The notes under the pieces were generated by a model, which had not been told where the DNA came from, did not search any database, and saw only the letters and a program-made list of their open reading frames with translations. DNA of 64,000 nt from Leucaena leucocephala. Taxonomy: Eukaryota; Streptophyta; Magnoliopsida; Fabales; Fabaceae. Numbering within the stretch: position 1 is the first letter of the stretch; each line of letters begins with the position of its first letter. The translations under genes and the position numbers were made by a program. Where the stretch lies: contig CM073562.1 of assembly GCA_037074615.1 (NCBI GenBank), positions 12,385,001-12,449,000 of the forward strand, read 5' to 3'. Shown here in pieces: positions 48,276-59,700 of this stretch.

Positions 48276-48893
48276 GTGGCTTCGAGCCACCAGAATGGTT
48301 AGTTGCCCTCGTGGACTGTGTGTCCATGTCTGTTTTCGTTCTGTTGAAGTCCTACAGAAAGATTATGGTTGGAAAGGATTTTTTTTACAACAATTGATTT
48401 GAAATAGTTATTTCAGATTGATTTGAAATGGTTACTACAGATTGATGTTTTCCCTGAAGTACAGATGTTTACGGAAATGTTTGCATCAAATTAAGAAATA
48501 TTATGAAATACATTTTTAGTATGTTCATGCATTGTTTAATTCCGCATTCTTTTAAATCATGTTTTGGGACGTTATTCACGAGTAGATTATTTGGCCTCAG
48601 ATAGTACAGGTGACCCTAACCTTTCCGCTGAGCAGTAAGGAGCCTCATTGTCGATCCGAAGCGTCATTTTTGGCAAAATTACTTTTGATATAATTATCAT
48701 TAAGAAACTGCTTGTATTATTTTGAAAGGAAGGTAACTGCTCCACATAGTCCTTACAAAATATTCTGTTAAATTATGAGATACAATTTATTATGGTTTTT
48801 ATTTCAAAATGTTTCATTTAAAGTTTTAGGCTTTCGGAATGTGAAACTATTCATATTCTGTGCCGGTCACGGTCCAAATTTCGGGACGTGACA

Positions 48894-49131
48894 GGAGTGA
48901 ATTGGAATATGTCAACAAGATGGTGGCAAGGGCCCATGATTTTGATCCAGATTATCATATTGGAGTGTTGATAGACAAATGCCTCATAAACATTGGAAGT
49001 TATAATCACATTGGAATGCATGATCTCATTCAAGACATGGGAAGAGAGATCGTTCGTCAAGAATCATCAAAAAACCTAGGAAAAAACTGTGGTTAAGTAA
49101 AGATATTCTGCATGTTTTGGAGACAAATGAA
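48894..49131 (+). pseudogene. TNL2 exon 2, right part (NB-ARC end)
   Basis: After GGAGT it reads LEYVNKMVARAHDFDPDYHI, GVLIDKCLINIGSYNH, then an intact MHD motif (GMHDLIQDMGREIVRQESS). A shift near 49077-49091 puts TAA at 49094; the other frame goes on LWLSKDILHVLETNE to a GTAAGT donor at 49132. It is the same exon end as in TNL1. Confidence 0.85.
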
Positions 49132-49894
49132 GTAAGTCTAACACTAATTGGAATTATTCACTTTTTCTAGCTTGCCACATAATTTTTACCTTTTTGGCCC
49201 ATAATTTCTTGCTGGTATTACAATGGATGAGATTTATATTTATTTGACTTTATTTTATAAAGATAATGCTTAGAATTAAAAACAAGAGGGCTGGCGGATG
49301 AAAGGAACTTCAATAAGATTAACCCAAAGCTTGACTCGATTGATTTCTTAAGTTTAAGTTGTGCTGTTTATTATTGCGTGGTTTTAATTTTGAATAAGGA
49401 TTTTTCTCTATTTGTATTGTATTTAATTTTGTGAGTATTTACGTTATGATTTAATATTTTATTGGCTAAAACATAAACGCAAAATATCAGTCTAAAGGAT
49501 AAAAAAACCTATATGTTTATGAAATTTTTGTCCAATCAAATTAAAAACAAGTATTTTTTAATTTTGTAATCAAATATCAATGTATTTAAATTTTTAAAAA
49601 CTAGTTTTCTTTATTATATAAGACTTAAGTAATATATATTGCATGGGTCGATCAATTTGAACTGTTTGCTATCTGCTTTTAGTTGTATGGTTTTGATTTT
49701 GATAAGGAATTTTTTTTTTATCATTTTGTTTTATGATATGTTTGTCAGCGTTTATTATTCATATAACTAACTATAGCTTGAAAACCTTTCACATTATTTC
49801 AGTAGCTTCGAATATGTGATTTTTTTCTATTTACTATTCTACATATGTCAAACTTCTAATGTTTAGTTATTTTCTTTTATTTTTGGTTTGAAAG
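49132..49894 (+). other. TNL2 intron 2
   Basis: GTAAGT donor; acceptor near TTTGAAAG at 49887-49894. Its first part matches TNL1 intron 2 on both sides of element G1. The exact acceptor is uncertain, because the flanking frames differ by one base. Confidence 0.65.
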
Positions 49895-50172
49895 GGAAAA
49901 ATGAAATTATAATCATAATTCAAGATGAATGGTTCAAATGCATAGAAGTAAATTGGAATGGAAAAGCTTTCAAGAGTATGAACAGTCTCAAAATTCTTAT
50001 TCTTAAGAATACAAAATTTTCACAAGGTCCCAAATATCTCCCTGGTAGTTTAGCAGTACTAAGATGGAGAGGATATCCTTCACCAAGTCTGCCATGTGGT
50101 TTTCGTCCAAAGGATCTTGTTGAATTCGATGTGGGAGATAGTAATTTCAGTTCAATGCAAACAATTAGCAAG
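49895..50172 (+). pseudogene. TNL2 exon 3 (NB-ARC/LRR linker and first LRRs)
   Basis: It reads GKNEIIIIIQDEW, then EVNWNGKAFKSMNSLKILIL and GPKYLPGSLAVLRWRGYPSP, SLPCGF, LVEFDVGDSNF. This is the standard start of the LRR region in legume TNLs (AFKKM..L..L, LP.SLRVL.W.GYPS.SLP). Its 3' donor is GC rather than GT (AG|GCAAGC at 50173). Confidence 0.82.
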
Positions 50173-50273
50173 GCAAGCTAAGCACCCAGCTTATGTGTAT
50201 TTTTTGTTTGTTTGTTGGCTTGTATTTGATCATTTGTTTGATTAGACCTTTTTATATATTTTGGTTTTTGTAG

Positions 50274-51054
50274 ATAATGCAGAATGTGAGTGTTTTGAAC
50301 TTTGAAGGCTGCCAGTATATTAGGCAGATACCTAATGTATCTGGCCTCTCAAGTTTAACGAAGTTATTGCTTGAAAATTGTAAAAATTTGATTGAAATTG
50401 ATAATTCGATTGGACAATTACCAAAACTTGAAGCCTTGGATGTAAGAAACTGTACCCAGCTTAAGACTTTTCCAAGCGAAATGAATACACCCTCTCTTCA
50501 TGTTTTGGATATTGTGAATTGCTGGAATCTGAATTACTTTCCAGAAATAGTAGCTAGGGACATGAAAATATCATATTTGAAATTGAGTGGAACTGGTATA
50601 AATCAGTTGCCCCGATCAATTGAAAATCTTACTAGACTTGAAGGGGTTTACATTGAACAGCACATTGGAAGATCAATGAAGCTACCAAGTAGCATTTGGT
50701 CGTCGGCCAAACTTGATCGTATACATATTGAAGATTGTGAGGAGTTGCTTATGGATGTGAGGTCAATAATATGTCCAAACATAAGGCATCTTAGATTCTG
50801 ATTGTAATATATCCAATGAGAACCTTCGAATTTATCTTACATTATTATCCAATGTTGTTTCTTTGGTCTTGACGGGCAGTGATTTCACAATTTTGCCCGC
50901 ATGCATAGAAGATTGTCAAAAATTGGTTGATCTTGTGCTAGATGAGTGCAAGAATCTAATAAAAGTGGAAAAGGTCCCACCTAGCATAGAACGATTGACG
51001 GCAGTAGATTTCACATCGTTGAGTTCAAAGTCCAGAAAGTTATTGCTGAGTAAG
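50274..51054 (+). pseudogene. TNL2 exon 4 (leucine-rich repeats)
   Basis: It starts after TTTTTGTAG. It reads IMQNVSVLNFEGCQYIRQIP, LSSLTKLLLENCKNLIEI, LPKLEALDVRNCTQLKTFP, LHVLDIVNCWNLNYFPEI, INQLPRSIENLTRLEGVYI. A one-base shift near 50796 puts TGA at 50799. The next frame continues SLVLTGSDFTILPACIEDC, LDECKNLIKVEKVPPSIERL, and ends LLLSK before GTCAAT. About ten LRR units by eye. This part reads pathogen signals in intact relatives. Confidence 0.85.
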
Positions 51055-51171
51055 GTCAATTTCTATCTCTTTGTTTTCTGATATTGACATCTATTGAGCA
51101 TATATGACTTCATTTGTTTTATGTTTCTCAACATTTTTCTTTTGATTCCTTGGACTTACTTGCATCTACAG

Positions 51172-51660
51172 TAGCGATCAGCGATCAACCTTTCTTTTTG
51201 TGTGACCACAAAGTATATTTTAATGTGCCGGGAGGAAGCATCCCAGAATGGTTCGATTAATGTAGCAAAGGACCTGCCATTTCTTTTTGGTTTCGTGGCT
51301 ACTTCTTCCCATCCCTTTGTGTTTGTTCTCTTCTTGAACCAAATGAGCATGAGTCTGAGATTACGGTCCAAACCAAAGTGTTCATAAATGATGAAATGGC
51401 ATTTGAAAACAAGTCCTTGACTGTGTGGACAGGAGATTATGAGGGTCGTATAATTGTGCATTATATATGTGATATCAATATAGACGCATCATTTGAAAAA
51501 GATCGATGGACTTATGCAAAGATTTGTTGGCAGATTTTAGATTCCAAAGATGATGCAAAAGAGAGTGGAATCTATGTAATCAAAGATGAATGGACCAATA
51601 TGGAAAATATACGATTCACTGATCCTTTTCAAAGTTCGGATTTCTTGAGGGGTGACCAAG
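51172..51660 (+). pseudogene. TNL2 exon 5 (post-LRR C-JID domain)
   Basis: The acceptor is CTACAG. It reads VYFNVPGGSIPEWFD, then a TAA at 51258, then CSKGPAISFWFRGYFFPSL, FINDEMAFENKSLTVW, IKDEWTNMENIRFTDPF. The PGxxIPEWFD block is the hallmark of the C-terminal jelly-roll domain of TNLs. It ends phase 1 at a GTATGG donor (51661). Confidence 0.82.
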
Positions 51661-51761
51661 GTATGGTGTTATCGCCATTCTTTTATAATGTAATTTAATT
51701 AGATGGACGGATGAATGAATGATTGTGACTATCCGTATTTCCTTGAAGGTTTCTCTTTCAT

Positions 51762-51783
51762 AATAATAATAATAATAATAATA
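51762..51783. repeat. (AAT)n microsatellite in the intron after exon 5
   Basis: Seven or so AAT units lie between the post-LRR exon and the next putative exon. Confidence 0.8.
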
Positions 51784-51810
51784 AAGATTTCCTTTTCTTT
51801 TCACTTATAG

Positions 51811-52073
51811 ATGGCAAGTTGAATGAAACAAATATGAATGCTTCCACAGAAGAAGATGAACCCCTTAACATAGTAAGTTCATGATTTGAGGATTTGTTTA
51901 ACATTAAGCCATATGGCATTTCACTTCTAACTAGTTAACTACGCACACTTCAATTTATTTATTATTGTTGTTTAACACTGCTTGGTGAAGCAGCATGAAA
52001 ACAATGTAAATTCTCCCAATGCTAATCATCTTCACTCCATCAACAACCAAAAGTTACGCTTGCGTGCATGCAT
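51811..52073 (+). pseudogene. Two linker exons between TNL2 and the Ulp1-like domain
   Basis: The first exon, 51811-51872, follows TTATAG. With the phase-1 base of the post-LRR exon it reads DGKLNETNMNASTEEDEPLN then I, and ends before GTAAGT. The second, 51994-52073, follows GAAGCAG, reads HENNVNSPNANHLHSINNQ then KLRLRAC, and ends phase 2 before GTGAGT. Both frames are open only in the phase inherited from TNL2. The next exon needs a phase-1 donor, so one base is out of register at this junction. The protein text is low-complexity, as expected of a linker. Confidence 0.5.
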
Positions 52074-52236
52074 GTGAGTAGCACCAATAGGATATAAGAT
52101 TTTAGGGATGATTATACCTTAGGTACGAGGTTTTGAAATAAAATTATCAATATAATGTTTGCATTTGGCTCTGCCAGTTACCAAGGTAACATATAAGGTG
52201 CTTTGCTTTAATTAATGCAAGTTTGATATATTGCAG

Positions 52237-53448
52237 TTTTCTTAGGGTGTGCTACAGAAGGTGACACTGCTACAGAAAAGCCTTTCTCGCCATTCCAAAG
52301 TAAGCAGCAACATACACAGTCAGATGCTGTTCTGGACTTTGACTCGATAAGACGACTATCTGCTGCGTGTAGAAGGTTTGATTTTCCTATCTCAATTCAT
52401 ATGAAGCGTGGGATTGCGGGTTCTCAAGTGGAATATGATTTATATATTACCAAGCAAGATGTCATTGAATTCCTAAACATGCGAGAGTTGTGCATAACCA
52501 TTATCCAACTCTTTGTTATGTAGGTGACTTTATTTTCATTTCTGGTCCTAACATATTATCTATGCATTTAGCTCTCTCGCACCACTCACATATTGGAATG
52601 CAATTTGAAAGGTTTTGCGACTACCTTCGCCGCTTTAGAGGAATTGATTGTGATAGGTTTGGATTCTTGTGTCCCAATGCTGTTCAAGGTGTAGGGCGTA
52701 CACGAGAAGATAGAATATGTTACATTGGAAGTACTATCAAGAAAGGCAATAAGCAATGTTGGCTTGCACCAATTCACGAAGGGTAATAAGTTCATTATTA
52801 ATATGTAAATAATCAATATGATATTATAATAATTAATTGATAATATTGTAGGAACCACTAGACTTTATGTGCTATTTGCCCAGAGTCGAATATCATTTAT
52901 TGGTTTGATTCAGTAGGAGGAAAGCAAAGCGAAGATATTGAGGAAGTATTCACTGAGTAATATATTTTTGTAAAATTTTGTTTAGCGACATTATTAGTCA
53001 ATAATTTCTAATTTCTTATATGTATTTAATAATAGAGCCCTTGAGACTTATCAGATTATTGGAGGAAGGAACATCAAATGGCTACGACCAAATGTAAGTT
53101 GCTAGTTTAAATTTTATTATATCCCATTTTTGCCATTTTTTAAATTCTAGTTACTCATATTTCTTGATTTGTAGTGTTGTCATCAAGGTGGAGATAAAGA
53201 ATGTGGATATTACATTATGCGATATATGTATGACATCATTGATCTTAACGAAGTTGACTCATTAGACATGGTAATTATATATTCCCCAACCTAGGCTTCT
53301 CGTGGTAATTGATGTTTATGAGCTATTAATTAATGTTCATGATGTGTGTTGATCAAACTTGTAGCACTTCAATAATCCCCAATGCTATTCGCAAGAAGAT
53401 ATCAACTTTATTCAGAACAGGTGGTCAGCCTTATTATTCGAGACATGA
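52237..53448 (+). pseudogene. Ulp1-like (C48) cysteine protease domain, six exons
   Basis: Exons: 52237-52519, 52612-52782, 52852-52956, 53036-53093, 53175-53270, 53365-53448. All introns are GT-AG and 69-94 bases long, and phases match at each junction. It reads SIRRLSAACRRFDFPISI, YITKQDVIEFLNMRELC, DRFGFLCPNAVQG, KKGNKQCWLAPIHEG, NH-stop-TLCAICPESNIIYWFD, WLRPNCCHQGGDKECGYYI, MRYMYDIIDLNEVD, ending FET-stop. Catalytic His (NH), Asp (YWFD), Gln (CCHQGG) and Cys (ECGYY) are present. TAG at 52859 replaces the Trp that follows His in this family. Such domains cleave SUMO-like conjugates; this plant type also occurs in transposon-borne genes. No in-frame ATG precedes the domain. It is either a TNL2 C-terminal domain or a separate gene. 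Confidence 0.78.
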
Positions 53449-53597
53449 GGTTTGTTGGTTCAAGTTATTATTTGGGCCGACTTATAAGAAATAAATAAGA
53501 TATCTTACATATGAGTGATGTTGTAATGGCATAAGATATGGTTTGAACTTTGGCATTTCATATGAGAAACGGTTTTGTTGTTTGAAAAGTTTGTGTT
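53449..53597. other. Putative 3' UTR of the Ulp1-like gene
   Basis: It is non-coding between the stop codon and the hAT terminus. aataaataag near 53491 could serve as a polyadenylation signal. Confidence 0.35.
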
Positions 53598-53910
53598 TAG
53601 GGATGAAAATAGGTCAGGTAACCTAACAGGGGCCTTTGGCCTGGCCTGTATGTAGCCTGATCTGTTATAAAAAATACACAGGCTCAAGCATATATCTAAA
53701 TATATTTTTCTTAAAAGATTAGGCTCAGGCTCTCTAAAAAGCCTGTTAGGCTTATTAAACGGCCTGTTTATGTTATTTAAAATATTAATATGAATATGTA
53801 ATAGGTGGGTATTGAACTCCCCACCTATTGAATATAATACAGCAACAAGACCATTAGACTAACAAATATTATTGTAAATTTTATTCTTTTTTTTGTATAA
53901 CAAGTACAAA

Positions 53911-54640
53911 ATGAATTTTGAATATTAACCCTAAATTTCCATCGCGTCTCTCTATCTCCGCAGACCGCAGTTCTCACTTCTTCTCACTCTCATATTTGAA
54001 CTCCACTCTCCAGGGTCCAGGCGCACTCCGCAATTCTCTACTCTCTACAGTTGACAGATTGCTCTCTACTTTACCTGCTCAGGTCACAGCGTCGTTGAGT
54101 CAACCGCATCGCTCAGTCTATGGCGTCACTCAGTCCTCAACTTTGCTCAGTCCACAGCGTCGTTCAGTTTATCAGGTCAGTCAATTGACGATGATATAAT
54201 TTCCAAGGCTTTTCAGGTGATTGCATTCTCTTATTAAAAATTTATGGCAAAATGAATTTTGAATGTTAACCCTAAATGTCCATCGCGTCTCGATATCTCC
54301 TCAATTCTCAGATTTTCACTAATTAAAAATTTATGGCAAAATGAATTTTGAATATTAACCCTAATGTCCATCGCGTCTCGGTATCTCCTCAGTTCTCATA
54401 TTTGGTCTCCAGGCTCCACTTCACTGAGTCGCTCTGCCGTAAGTCTGAGTTCACTCTCTACTCTCTATGACAATCAGATAGTTCTCTCATTCACCTTCTC
54501 AGGTCACAGCATCGTTGAGTCAATCGCATCACTCAGTCTACAGCGACACTCTATCGTCGGTATTGCTCAGTTCATGGTGATATAATTTCCAAGGATTTTC
54601 TGGTGATTGCATTTTGTGCTTGCATTGTCTGATTTAAAAC
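53911..54640 (+). repeat. Internal duplications in the hAT leader
   Basis: A block starting aatgaattttgaatattaac then cctaaatttccatcgcgtct recurs at about 53910, 54248 and 54340. The first and third copies extend further (ctcactctctactctct, gtcacagcgtcgttgagtca, ttccaaggcttttctggtga-type text). The two small frames here (53918-54199, 54364-54585) are these repeats, not genes. Confidence 0.7.
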
Positions 54641-55293
54641 TTACAGCTTTGTATGCTCTCACAGAACCACCCCAACAACCCCAATTCTAAATTCTGCTCC
54701 ACCACTGCCACTTCAATCATTATTTCACATATAAATTGTTGGAGCATTTATGCAATATATGAAATCCATAGATTAATTCACTTTCGTAGCAGGTAATTTA
54801 GAATTGTTTTCAAATGCAGCATCTGCTCATCTATATCATGATTGATTAATAAGTTTTCCATGAAAGAAGTTAAAAAAAATCAAATTATTCCTCGAGTGAA
54901 TTTCTGGGTATTTAATCACATCAGGTAGTAGTTTAGGGTCTGAAACTATCTATTCCTCATCAACTTCTTCCTCGAGTGAATTTCTGATTGTATAGTATAA
55001 TTTCCCTTTTCTTTTAGTGAATGATTGAAGAGAAGATAGAAGGAGTTTCAGGGAGAGGAAAAGAGTGAAGGTGCTTTTTTTTCTAGTGATAAAAGCGGGC
55101 TATACTGGCAATACATTAACATGCTATACCCAGTACATTTACTACATGTCTGTGTATGCTCTAGTTTACTGTATAACTCAGTTTCATCACTAGTTTACTG
55201 ATTTGTCTTTGTATGTTGTGGTTTACTGTATGGCTTAGTTTCATCCCTAATTTGTTGATTTGTCTATGCTGATTTATTACTTAGTTTTAGTTA

Positions 55294-56705
55294 ATGTCAT
55301 CTCCAATTGAGTGTGAAACAATATCTTCAACTTCAATTTCTCCTAATGCTATTGACATTAATCAACCAATACAGACAGATTCTACCCAACAAACTAATGA
55401 TGAAAATGATGGTGATGATTGTGTCATCACAAAGAAGAGGCAAAAAACCTCAGCTGTTTGGGATGATTTTGATCAAGTTGAAACTGAAAATAGGCTCAAT
55501 GGTAAATGCAAGTATTGCAAAAATACATTTTCGTATTCTGGGAAGGGAGTTAGCACTACCCATCTTTGGAGACATGGAAGACATGCTTGCAAAGGAAGTT
55601 GCATGTGTTTTCACAAAAAAGGGAATCTACCATTCCATTTCTACCTTCCAATTTGAGCATTAATTCTTTTTTGACACCGGGTGCTAAATATTCTAATGAA
55701 AGGATGAGGGAAATAATAGCTACTGCAATCATGGTGCATGATTATCCTTTTAACATTGTTGAGGATGAAGTTCGGATGTGGGGTTTCCAACATGTAAATT
55801 TTGAGTTTTAGAAAATCTCTTGCAAGGCAACTAGAAGTGATTGTTTAGTTATATATGAGGTGGAGAAGAAATATTTGAATGCCCTATTACAAGGTGTGAG
55901 TAAGATTAGTTTGCCTACTGATATGTAGAAATCTACTCACCAAGTAGCTGAATATATGGTTATCACCGGGCATTTCATTGATGCGGGGTGGAATCTTCAA
56001 AAGAAAGTTATGAATTTTGTGAAAGTTCCTGCTCCAAGACGGGGAATTGATGTAGCAGATGATGATTTATTCATGAGAGAAATGGTGGCCTCAATGAAAG
56101 AAAAGTTTGACAAATATTGGGGGCAATGTAATATAGTAATGGCAATAGCAAGTGTTTTGGTTCCCCATATGCAAATTATATGATCTGAATTATTGATTTT
56201 CTTTTATTTATAAAGTTGATTATGTGGCTTCTAGCAATGTAGATAAAGTAGTGAAGGCTTTGGAATCTATATATAATGAATATATTGCCAACTATATAGA
56301 AGAGACAAATGTATTAAATGAAGTTGATGTTGGCAACAACTCTTCTAGCAATGCACCTTGTTCTTCTAAAATTTTTAGATTTTATGAACATAGTTCGTGA
56401 AAAGCAAGCACTTCCCCCAGTGAAATCAGAATTATAAGTTTACCTTGAAAAGGCTACTTACATTCTTGAGGGTAGTTCTAACTCTTTTAGTGCCTTGGAA
56501 TGGTGAAAAAATAATAGTCTTAAGTTTAAAATTATATCCAAGATGGTTGCTGATATATTAGCAATTCCAATCTCAACTGTGATATCAGAGTCTACTTTTA
56601 GTACTGGAGGTAGAGTTATTGATGAATATCGTTATAGATTAAATGAAGAATCAATTGAAGCACTTATTTGTGGTACAGATTGGCTGCGCAACAAGTATGG
56701 TTAAA
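55294..56705 (+). pseudogene. hAT transposase with BED zinc finger
   Basis: Start ATG 55294 gives an acidic N-terminus, then a BED finger: SAVWDDFDQ, GKCKYCKNTF, GVSTTHLWRHGRHACKG. After frame changes near 55640: MREIIATAIMVHDYPFNIVE, stops at 55809 and 55927, VITGHFIDAGWNLQKKVMNF, FDKYWGQCNIVMAIASVLVP, IYNEYIANYIEE. The C-terminal dimerisation domain is clear: VADILAIPISTVISESTFST, GGRVIDEYRYRLNEESIEAL, then DWLRNKYG. It would cut and move hAT elements; several stops and shifts make it inactive. Confidence 0.85.
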
Positions 56706-56776
56706 GAAGAAATTAAAGGTACAAATTTTATATTATAAAAACAATACCATTTCTTTTGCTTACTATTTATTCAATT

Positions 56777-56794
56777 GTTTTATGATCTAATAAT
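56777..56794 (+). repeat. Left target duplication of the RTE element
   Basis: GTTTTATGATCTAATAAT here matches 59939-59956 (GTTTTATTATCTAATAAT) with one mismatch in 18. Confidence 0.8.
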
Positions 56795-59700
56795 AACTCC
56801 GCCTATGCAAGTAGTTAGTCCCAAGCTCGGGTAAAGGAAGAGGGTTGTGTTAGGCCCCGACAGTCAACGTAAAACTTGTCGAATCTTATGAACATGGACA
56901 TACGAAGAAATTGCGCTAATACTAGGTCGTTGCCTGTAAGTAACGCGCTGTATGGCTCGAGTACAGTGAGAAGTGAGCAAGGGGCGCTGCATCGTCGCCT
57001 GGATGTAGTGTTAAATGAGCAAGGGCTACTGCGTTCTTATGGATGGAGGCGGCTAAAGAAGCTAGTTCAGGAGAGAAAGATCAGATTTGGAACTTGAAAT
57101 ATTAGAACTATGACCGGAAAAGCGTGGGAGGTAGTGGGCGTAATGGTAGAGCGAAAGATTAATTTCTTGTGCCTTCAAGAAACTAGATGGGCTGGAGAAA
57201 AATCTCGGGAAATCAATGACTTCAAATTTTGGCACACAGGTAGAACAGGCACGATGAATGGTGTTGGTATCATTGTGGATACAAATGTGGTGGATGTTAA
57301 AAGGATTGATGACAAAATTATATCTTTAAGAATAATTGTTGGTAGGGATACAATCAATGTTATTAGTGCTTATGCACCTCAAGTGGGAACAGAAGCACAT
57401 CTTAAGGAAAAGTTTTGGGAAGATTTGGAGGGCCTGATTCAAAGCATACCACTTACTGAGAAGATTCTTATTGGTAGGGACCTTAATGGTCATGTTGGTA
57501 AGGAAGCAGGGCAATATGCAGGGGCTCATGGTGGTTTTGATTTTGGAGAAATTAATAATGAAGGGAAATCTATCCTTGAGTTTTCTTTAGCTTACAACTT
57601 TAATATTGTCAACACTTGCTTTAAGAAGCGGGAGGAGCACCTGATAATATACAAGAGTGGGGTCCACAGGTCACAGATTGATTTCTTTTTGGTAAGGAGC
57701 CATGACAGAAGACTTTGTACAAATTGTAAAGTGATTCCAGGGGACGGTGTGAAATCTCAGCATAGGTTAATGGTTCTTGACATGCGTATTAAGTGTGGGA
57801 AGGAAAAGCGTCGACATGTTTTAAACACAAGAGTCAAGTGGTGGCAGCTAAAGGGGGAGAAGAGGGAAACTTTTAAAAGAATTATGTTAAATGAAGGGGT
57901 TTGGGAGGTGCAAGAAAATGCTAATATCATGTGGAAGGAAATGGCTGAGAAGGTCTGAGTGGTTGCTAAAGTAATTCTGGGAGAATCTAAAGGTTTTGGT
58001 CAACCAGATAAGGAGACTTGGTGGTGGAACGAGGACGTACAAGAGAAAGTTAAGTACAAGAGAGACTGTTTCAAAGCTATACACTTATGTAATAATACTG
58101 AAAATTGGGAAAACTATCGTTTAGCTAAGAAGGAAACTAAGAAGGCAGTGAGTATAGCTCGGTTGAAGGCTTTTGAGGATTTCTATAAAGAGTTAGGGAC
58201 AAAGTCGGGAGAACGAAAGATTTATAAGATTGCAAGAGATAGGAAAAGAAAATCGAGGGATTTAGATCATATACGATGTATTAAGGATGAAGAAGATAAG
58301 GTTTTGGTTACAGATAGTGATATTAAAGAACGGTGGGAAACCTATTTCTACAAATTGTTTAATGACAAGGGAGGTGGGTCGAGTTATGAGCTAGAGGATT
58401 TAGCACGAGAAGTTGAACCAAATTTGACATTTTACCGTAAGATCCGTGTTGGCGAGGTTAAAGAGGCGCTTAGGAAAATGGAAAATAGCAAAGCTGTTGG
58501 ACCTGACGGTATCCCTATTGAAGTTTGGAAGTGCTTAGGTGAAGTGGGGGTGGTGTGGCTTACTAAACTTTTTAATGTGATTTTAAGTTCTAAGAAAATG
58601 CCGCATGACTGGAGGAAAAGTACTTTAATTCCTATTTACAAAAATAAAGAGGATATTCAAAATTGTGCAAATTACAGGGGGATAAAGCTTATGAGTCACA
58701 CTATGAAGTTGTGGGAAAAAATAATTGAACACAGGTTGAGATTAGAGACTGATATTACAGAGAATCAATGTGGTTTCATGCCGGGTAGGTCTACAATCGA
58801 GGCAATTTATTTATTAAGGGGGTTAATGGAAAGGTACCAGACTAAAAGAAGAGACTTGCATATGGTCTTTATTGACTTAGAAAAAGCATATGATCGAGTG
58901 CCAAGGGAGGTGCTTTGGAAAGCTTTGGAAAAGAAAGGTGTACACATGACATATATCAAGGCAATAAAAGATATGTATGAGGGGGTAACAACTACTGTTA
59001 GAACGTCTAGGGGCGAAATAAAGGATTTTCCCATAAAGATTGGTCTACACCAGGGATCATCCTTGAGTCCGTATTTATTTAATCTAGTAGTAGATGCTCT
59101 AACAAAGCCTATTCAAGAAGAAATCCCTAAGTGCATGCTTTTTGCGGACGATATAGTTCTTGTGGCGGAATCAAGAGAAGAGATTAATTTTAAACTTGAG
59201 TTATGGAGAAGTACTTTAGAGTCGAAGGGTTTTCGTCTGAGTAGAAGTAAGACTGAATATATGCATTGTAATTTTGATAAGAGGCAAGCTAGAAGTAACT
59301 TGGAGGTCAGATTGGGAGATCAAGTTATTCCACAAATAGATAAGTTCAAATATTTGGGATCTATTATACAGAAGGACGGTGAAATTGTGGAGGATGTTAA
59401 TCATAGAATTCAGGCCGGGTGGTTCAAATGGAGAAAGGCTACTGGGGTTATATGTGATCGAAAAGTGCCAGATAAGGTAAAAGGAAAGTTTTATCGCGCT
59501 GCTATAAGACCAGCATTACTTTATGAAAGTGAATGCTGGGCTTTAAAAGGACAACAAGAACATAAAGTTGGGTAGCTGAGATGAGGATGTTGAGATGGAT
59601 GTGTGGGCATACAAGAAAAGATAAGATTCGTAATGAACACATACGGGGAAGAGTTGGAGTGGCACCTATTGAAGAGAAAATGGTAGAGAACCGTCTTAGG

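Larger units (their letters stand above)
45702..48893 (+). mobile_element. Solo LTR, Tekay/Del-like, 3192 bp, TSD GGAGT
   Basis: It begins TGTAATGGCCCTGAAAATTT and ends AAATTTCGGGACGTGACA. It is flanked by GGAGT at 45697-45701 and 48894-48898. There is no internal domain, so it fits a solo LTR left after LTR-LTR recombination. Near its start is a tRNA-like module, and near 48125-48270 an array of about 50-bp units. Several small frames inside are accidental. It splits the NB-ARC exon of TNL2. The clade is assigned through LTR A, which is joined to a Tekay-type pol end. Confidence 0.9.
35907..51660 (+). pseudogene. TNL2: TIR-NB-LRR gene split by two LTR insertions
   Basis: This paralog of TNL1 can be followed over all TNL domains once two insertions (36021-44301, 45702-48893) are set aside. 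The exons are given as separate entries. Lesions seen: the ATG of TNL1 is GTG here (35907-35909); an 8.3-kb element sits in the TIR exon; a shift in the TIR near 44345-44365; TGA at 45195 before kinase-2; a solo LTR in NB-ARC; a shift near 49085; a shift near 50796 in the LRR exon; TAA at 51258 in the post-LRR domain. It encoded a cytoplasmic or nuclear immune receptor and cannot make one now. It runs on into Ulp1-like exons (52237-53448). Confidence 0.88.
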
